A stretch of DNA of 64,000 nt. It comes from Rubripirellula amarantea (lineage in GTDB: Bacteria > Planctomycetota > Planctomycetia > Pirellulales > Pirellulaceae). A program made the position numbers and the translations under genes. Shown here piece by piece: positions 61,997 through 64,000 of the stretch. Location of the stretch: positions 434,001-498,000 of the forward strand of contig NZ_SJPI01000002.1 of NCBI RefSeq assembly GCF_007859865.1. The letters run 5' to 3'. The notes below the pieces were generated by a model that was given only the letters and a program-made list of their open reading frames with translations, was not told the DNA's origin and made no database searches. Each line of letters opens with the position of its first letter. The first letter of the stretch is position 1.

Positions 61997-64000
61997 TCAC
62001 TTCATTTGACGGTCTTCTTTGCCCTCACCCGCTTCGACCACGATGGCGGAATGTTCGAGTAGCTTCTCGGCCTTCACGTTAACGGCGTAGCAACGTGTTT
62101 GGCAAAGGCCGCACCCGACGCAAGCATCCTCTAGGACGATGGGAGCTAGAAATCCGGTGCCTTCGATGGGCAGACCATTTTCGTCGGTCTGCGTTCCCAC
62201 CTGGGTGTACTCAATGGCGTGGTAGCCTGCGGCGTTGCACTCCTGGACACACAAATCGCAATCACCGGTGCCGGCATAGGGCAAGCAGGTGGCTTCGTTG
62301 ACGATCGCTAGCCCCATTCGCGTGACCTTCTTTTCCTCGATGGGAAGAGGCCGAATGGCGCCGGTTGGACAAACTTGACCGCACGCATTGCAGCTCGATT
62401 CACAACCAGCCCAGTCAGCGTTCACCAACGGTGCCCACAACCCTTCAAGTCCCTGCTCGAATCCCTCGGGCTGCAGCACGTTGTTGGGGCAGGCCTTGAA
62501 ACACTCGCCGCAACGAATGCACATCTCCAAGAACTCTTTTTCTGGAACGCTACCCGGCGGTCGAACTGGACGCACCGAATCAGGATCGTCGAGACTTGCG
62601 CCAAACGCTTTGGCCGTTGCAGCAATCGTGATGCCTCCGACCGATGCGGCCGTGCCGCCTGCGGCCAACGAAAGAAATCCGCGACGACCCAGCGCGGTTT
62701 CATGAGTGGGGGGATCATCTTCGATCTTCAGTTCCACCACGTTCCATCGCTCAACAAACTTGATCGCATGGGTGGGGCAAACGCCGCCGCAGGATTGGCA
62801 CATCGTGCAGTCCGACGTCCGAGTCGTGAAGTCGGGCTTGATCGCATCAAAGGGACATATCTCAACGCACTTGTTGCAGTTGATGCATGACGATTCCACC
62901 TTTCGTTCGGTCACGCGAAACAAATTGCCTAGTGAAAAAACGGCTCCGCTTGGACACACGTACTTGCACCAAAATCGGGGACGAAGGAAACCGAGGCCTA
63001 ACACGGCGGCAAACATCACCAAGGACAGGACCTGGCCCCAACCGATCGCAGGCACCAAGTGCCAACCACGCGTCGATCCACTGACCAACGGGTCCACCGC
63101 GAACAGCATTGCCCGAGTGATTACGGGAATCGCAGAGAACAAACCCGACACTAAAACACCGCAAACGGCCGCCACCAGCGTGCCCGCGAGCAAGTAGTAC
63201 TTGATGTGAACCCACCAGCCATCGCCGGGAACTCGAAACCGTTTCGTTCGACTACCGATTGCCCAGTCAAACAAATCAATGGTCGTTCCGAGCGGACACA
63301 GGTAGCCACAGAATCCTCGCGGGATCAAGACGCAAACGATAAGGATCACCGCAGCAAACGCCAACGACCAAACCCAACTGCGTGACGCGATCGCAGTCGA
63401 GATGCTGACCAGCGGATCGATGATCAAGAACGTTTCCGCGTGGACGATCTCTTTGTCGGCGAGATTATTGGCGTAGTGAGACGGCCACGCTTGAGGTTCT
63501 CGTTCGTAAAGGCGAAACGATCCTGATCCGGTGAAGAACGCGTCCATGACTTCAGGTGTCAGTTCACCCTGTAAGTTCAACCACACCTGTTCTCGTCCGC
63601 CGCCGACCTTCTCGAACGCAGCGATGCACGTCACGTCTTCATCGCGAGATGCAGCCCGTGCGATTGCTTCATCGGCGACGTAAAGCGTTCCTTTTCGATC
63701 GTTAACCCAATCGTCGGTCACGCTTGAGCTTTCCTCGGACGATTCGATATCGTCTGATGCGTTGTTGGATTCAGGCGACCGTGCCAGAACGAAATATCCA
63801 GTGTCCTCGTCAATCGTTTCGAATGCCCAGTTCGACGACGTGAGCGGCGGGGGCGCGGGTTTGGCGCTGTAGGGCCAGCAAACATAAAAGAACAGCGCTA
63901 AGAAAGTGACCAAGCAAACGCTTTGGCAAACTCGGCGCACGGGTGATGCCAACCAAGATCGTCCCAAACGGCGCAAAGTTTTTCGAAGCAGACCTCGACG
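61997..64000 (-). CDS. Membrane-bound polyferredoxin, NapH-NapG-like fusion (5' end probably outside window)
   Basis: The frame is open to the window end; a TTG at 63976 is the first possible start in the window, but no stop separates it from the edge. The N-terminal half has membrane helices (VCLVTFLALFFYVCWPY, VWSLAFAAVILIVCVLIP and two more) and the NapH/NosR-type motif GFCGYLCPLG paired with FWCKYVCPSGAVFSL. Two 4Fe-4S clusters follow (CINCNKCVEICP, CTMCQSCGGVCP). At about residue 431 a twin-arginine-like segment (RRGFLSLAAGGTAASVGG) starts a NapG-like half with further cluster motifs (CIRCGECFKACP, CNACGQVCP, CDLCVQECN, CVGCGLCQTRC). Inferred role: quinol-linked electron transfer to periplasmic acceptors. 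No reductase gene is visible. Confidence 0.9.
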   Translation of the reverse strand, partial: RRGLLRKTLRRLGRSWLASPVRRVCQSVCLVTFLALFFYVCWPYSAKPAPPPLTSSNWAFETIDEDTGYFVLARSPESNNASDDIESSEESSSVTDDWVNDRKGTLYVADEAIARAASRDEDVTCIAAFEKVGGGREQVWLNLQGELTPEVMDAFFTGSGSFRLYEREPQAWPSHYANNLADKEIVHAETFLIIDPLVSISTAIASRSWVWSLAFAAVILIVCVLIPRGFCGYLCPLGTTIDLFDWAIGSRTKRFRVPGDGWWVHIKYYLLAGTLVAAVCGVLVSGLFSAIPVITRAMLFAVDPLVSGSTRGWHLVPAIGWGQVLSLVMFAAVLGLGFLRPRFWCKYVCPSGAVFSLGNLFRVTERKVESSCINCNKCVEICPFDAIKPDFTTRTSDCTMCQSCGGVCPTHAIKFVERWNVVELKIEDDPPTHETALGRRGFLSLAAGGTAASVGGITIAATAKAFGASLDDPDSVRPVRPPGSVPEKEFLEMCIRCGECFKACPNNVLQPEGFEQGLEGLWAPLVNADWAGCESSCNACGQVCPTGAIRPLPIEEKKVTRMGLAIVNEATCLPYAGTGDCDLCVQECNAAGYHAIEYTQVGTQTDENGLPIEGTGFLAPIVLEDACVGCGLCQTRCYAVNVKAEKLLEHSAIVVEAGEGKEDRQMK

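Noticed and set aside
61930-62000. Possible terminator with TGAGTGATCACTTCA after the polyferredoxin gene
   Set aside because: The palindrome is short and has no T tract on the relevant strand.

Overview
The window reads as a chromosomal segment of a marine-type planctomycete close to Rhodopirellula (Pirellulaceae). This is inferred from gene content, not from a marker gene. The pointers are two arylsulfatases, three PEP-CTERM exported proteins, very large secreted proteins that begin with an LEPR-XLL type signature, an ECF sigma factor in an operon with Ser/Thr kinases, a sulfatase-modifying-factor-like domain fused to a kinase, and a REP-associated transposase with its palindromes. No rRNA, tRNA or CRISPR array was seen.

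Layout. 0-8 kb: the end of an MscS-type channel gene, two PEP-CTERM genes each with a clear intrinsic terminator, a frameshifted gene, and a translationally coupled pair (conserved unknown protein plus RCK-gated K+ channel). 8.4-10.2 kb: an AraC regulator and a RAYT transposase bracketed by its palindromic repeats. 10.5-17.4 kb: a xylan-degradation cluster with a three-catalytic-domain esterase, a GH10 xylanase fused to an alpha/beta hydrolase, and a further esterase. 18-24 kb: a signalling operon of an ECF sigma factor, a kinase/beta-propeller/FGE-like fusion interrupted by an in-frame stop codon, and an FHA protein whose kinase domain lacks the catalytic Asp. 24-25.3 kb: non-coding repeats, including a duplicated block of about 0.45 kb carrying a variable 14-bp tandem array. 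25.4-33 kb: type III glutamine synthetase, a truncated PEP-CTERM gene, and an operon of a lipoprotein with two ABC ATPase/permease pairs. 33-36.4 kb: an HNH-like protein, a small unknown protein and a sulfatase.

36.6-58.2 kb is the most striking part. It holds three consecutive giant secreted proteins (about 1560, 2180 and 2930 residues) with different N-terminal modules: an M36 fungalysin-like protease, an M10 matrixin-like protease, and a long array of pre-peptidase-type beta domains. All three end in the same seven-repeat FG-GAP (integrin-alpha-like) beta-propeller. The first two also share an almost identical C-terminal tail. That tail, the following intergenic DNA and the start of the next gene form 0.8-kb direct repeats flanking the 7.8-kb middle gene. 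Between the first and second giant genes lies a chimeric relic joining the N-terminus of the third giant gene to the C-terminal half of the small unknown gene at 34.1 kb. 58-64 kb: a ceramidase-like hydrolase, a second sulfatase, a small membrane protein and a polyferredoxin that looks like a NapH-NapG fusion, running off the window end.

Taken together the region serves breakdown of sulfated and plant- or alga-derived polysaccharides, surface architecture and signalling. It has been reshaped by segmental duplication, REP spread and gene decay. Functions are inferred from recognisable motifs read by eye. No database search was run.
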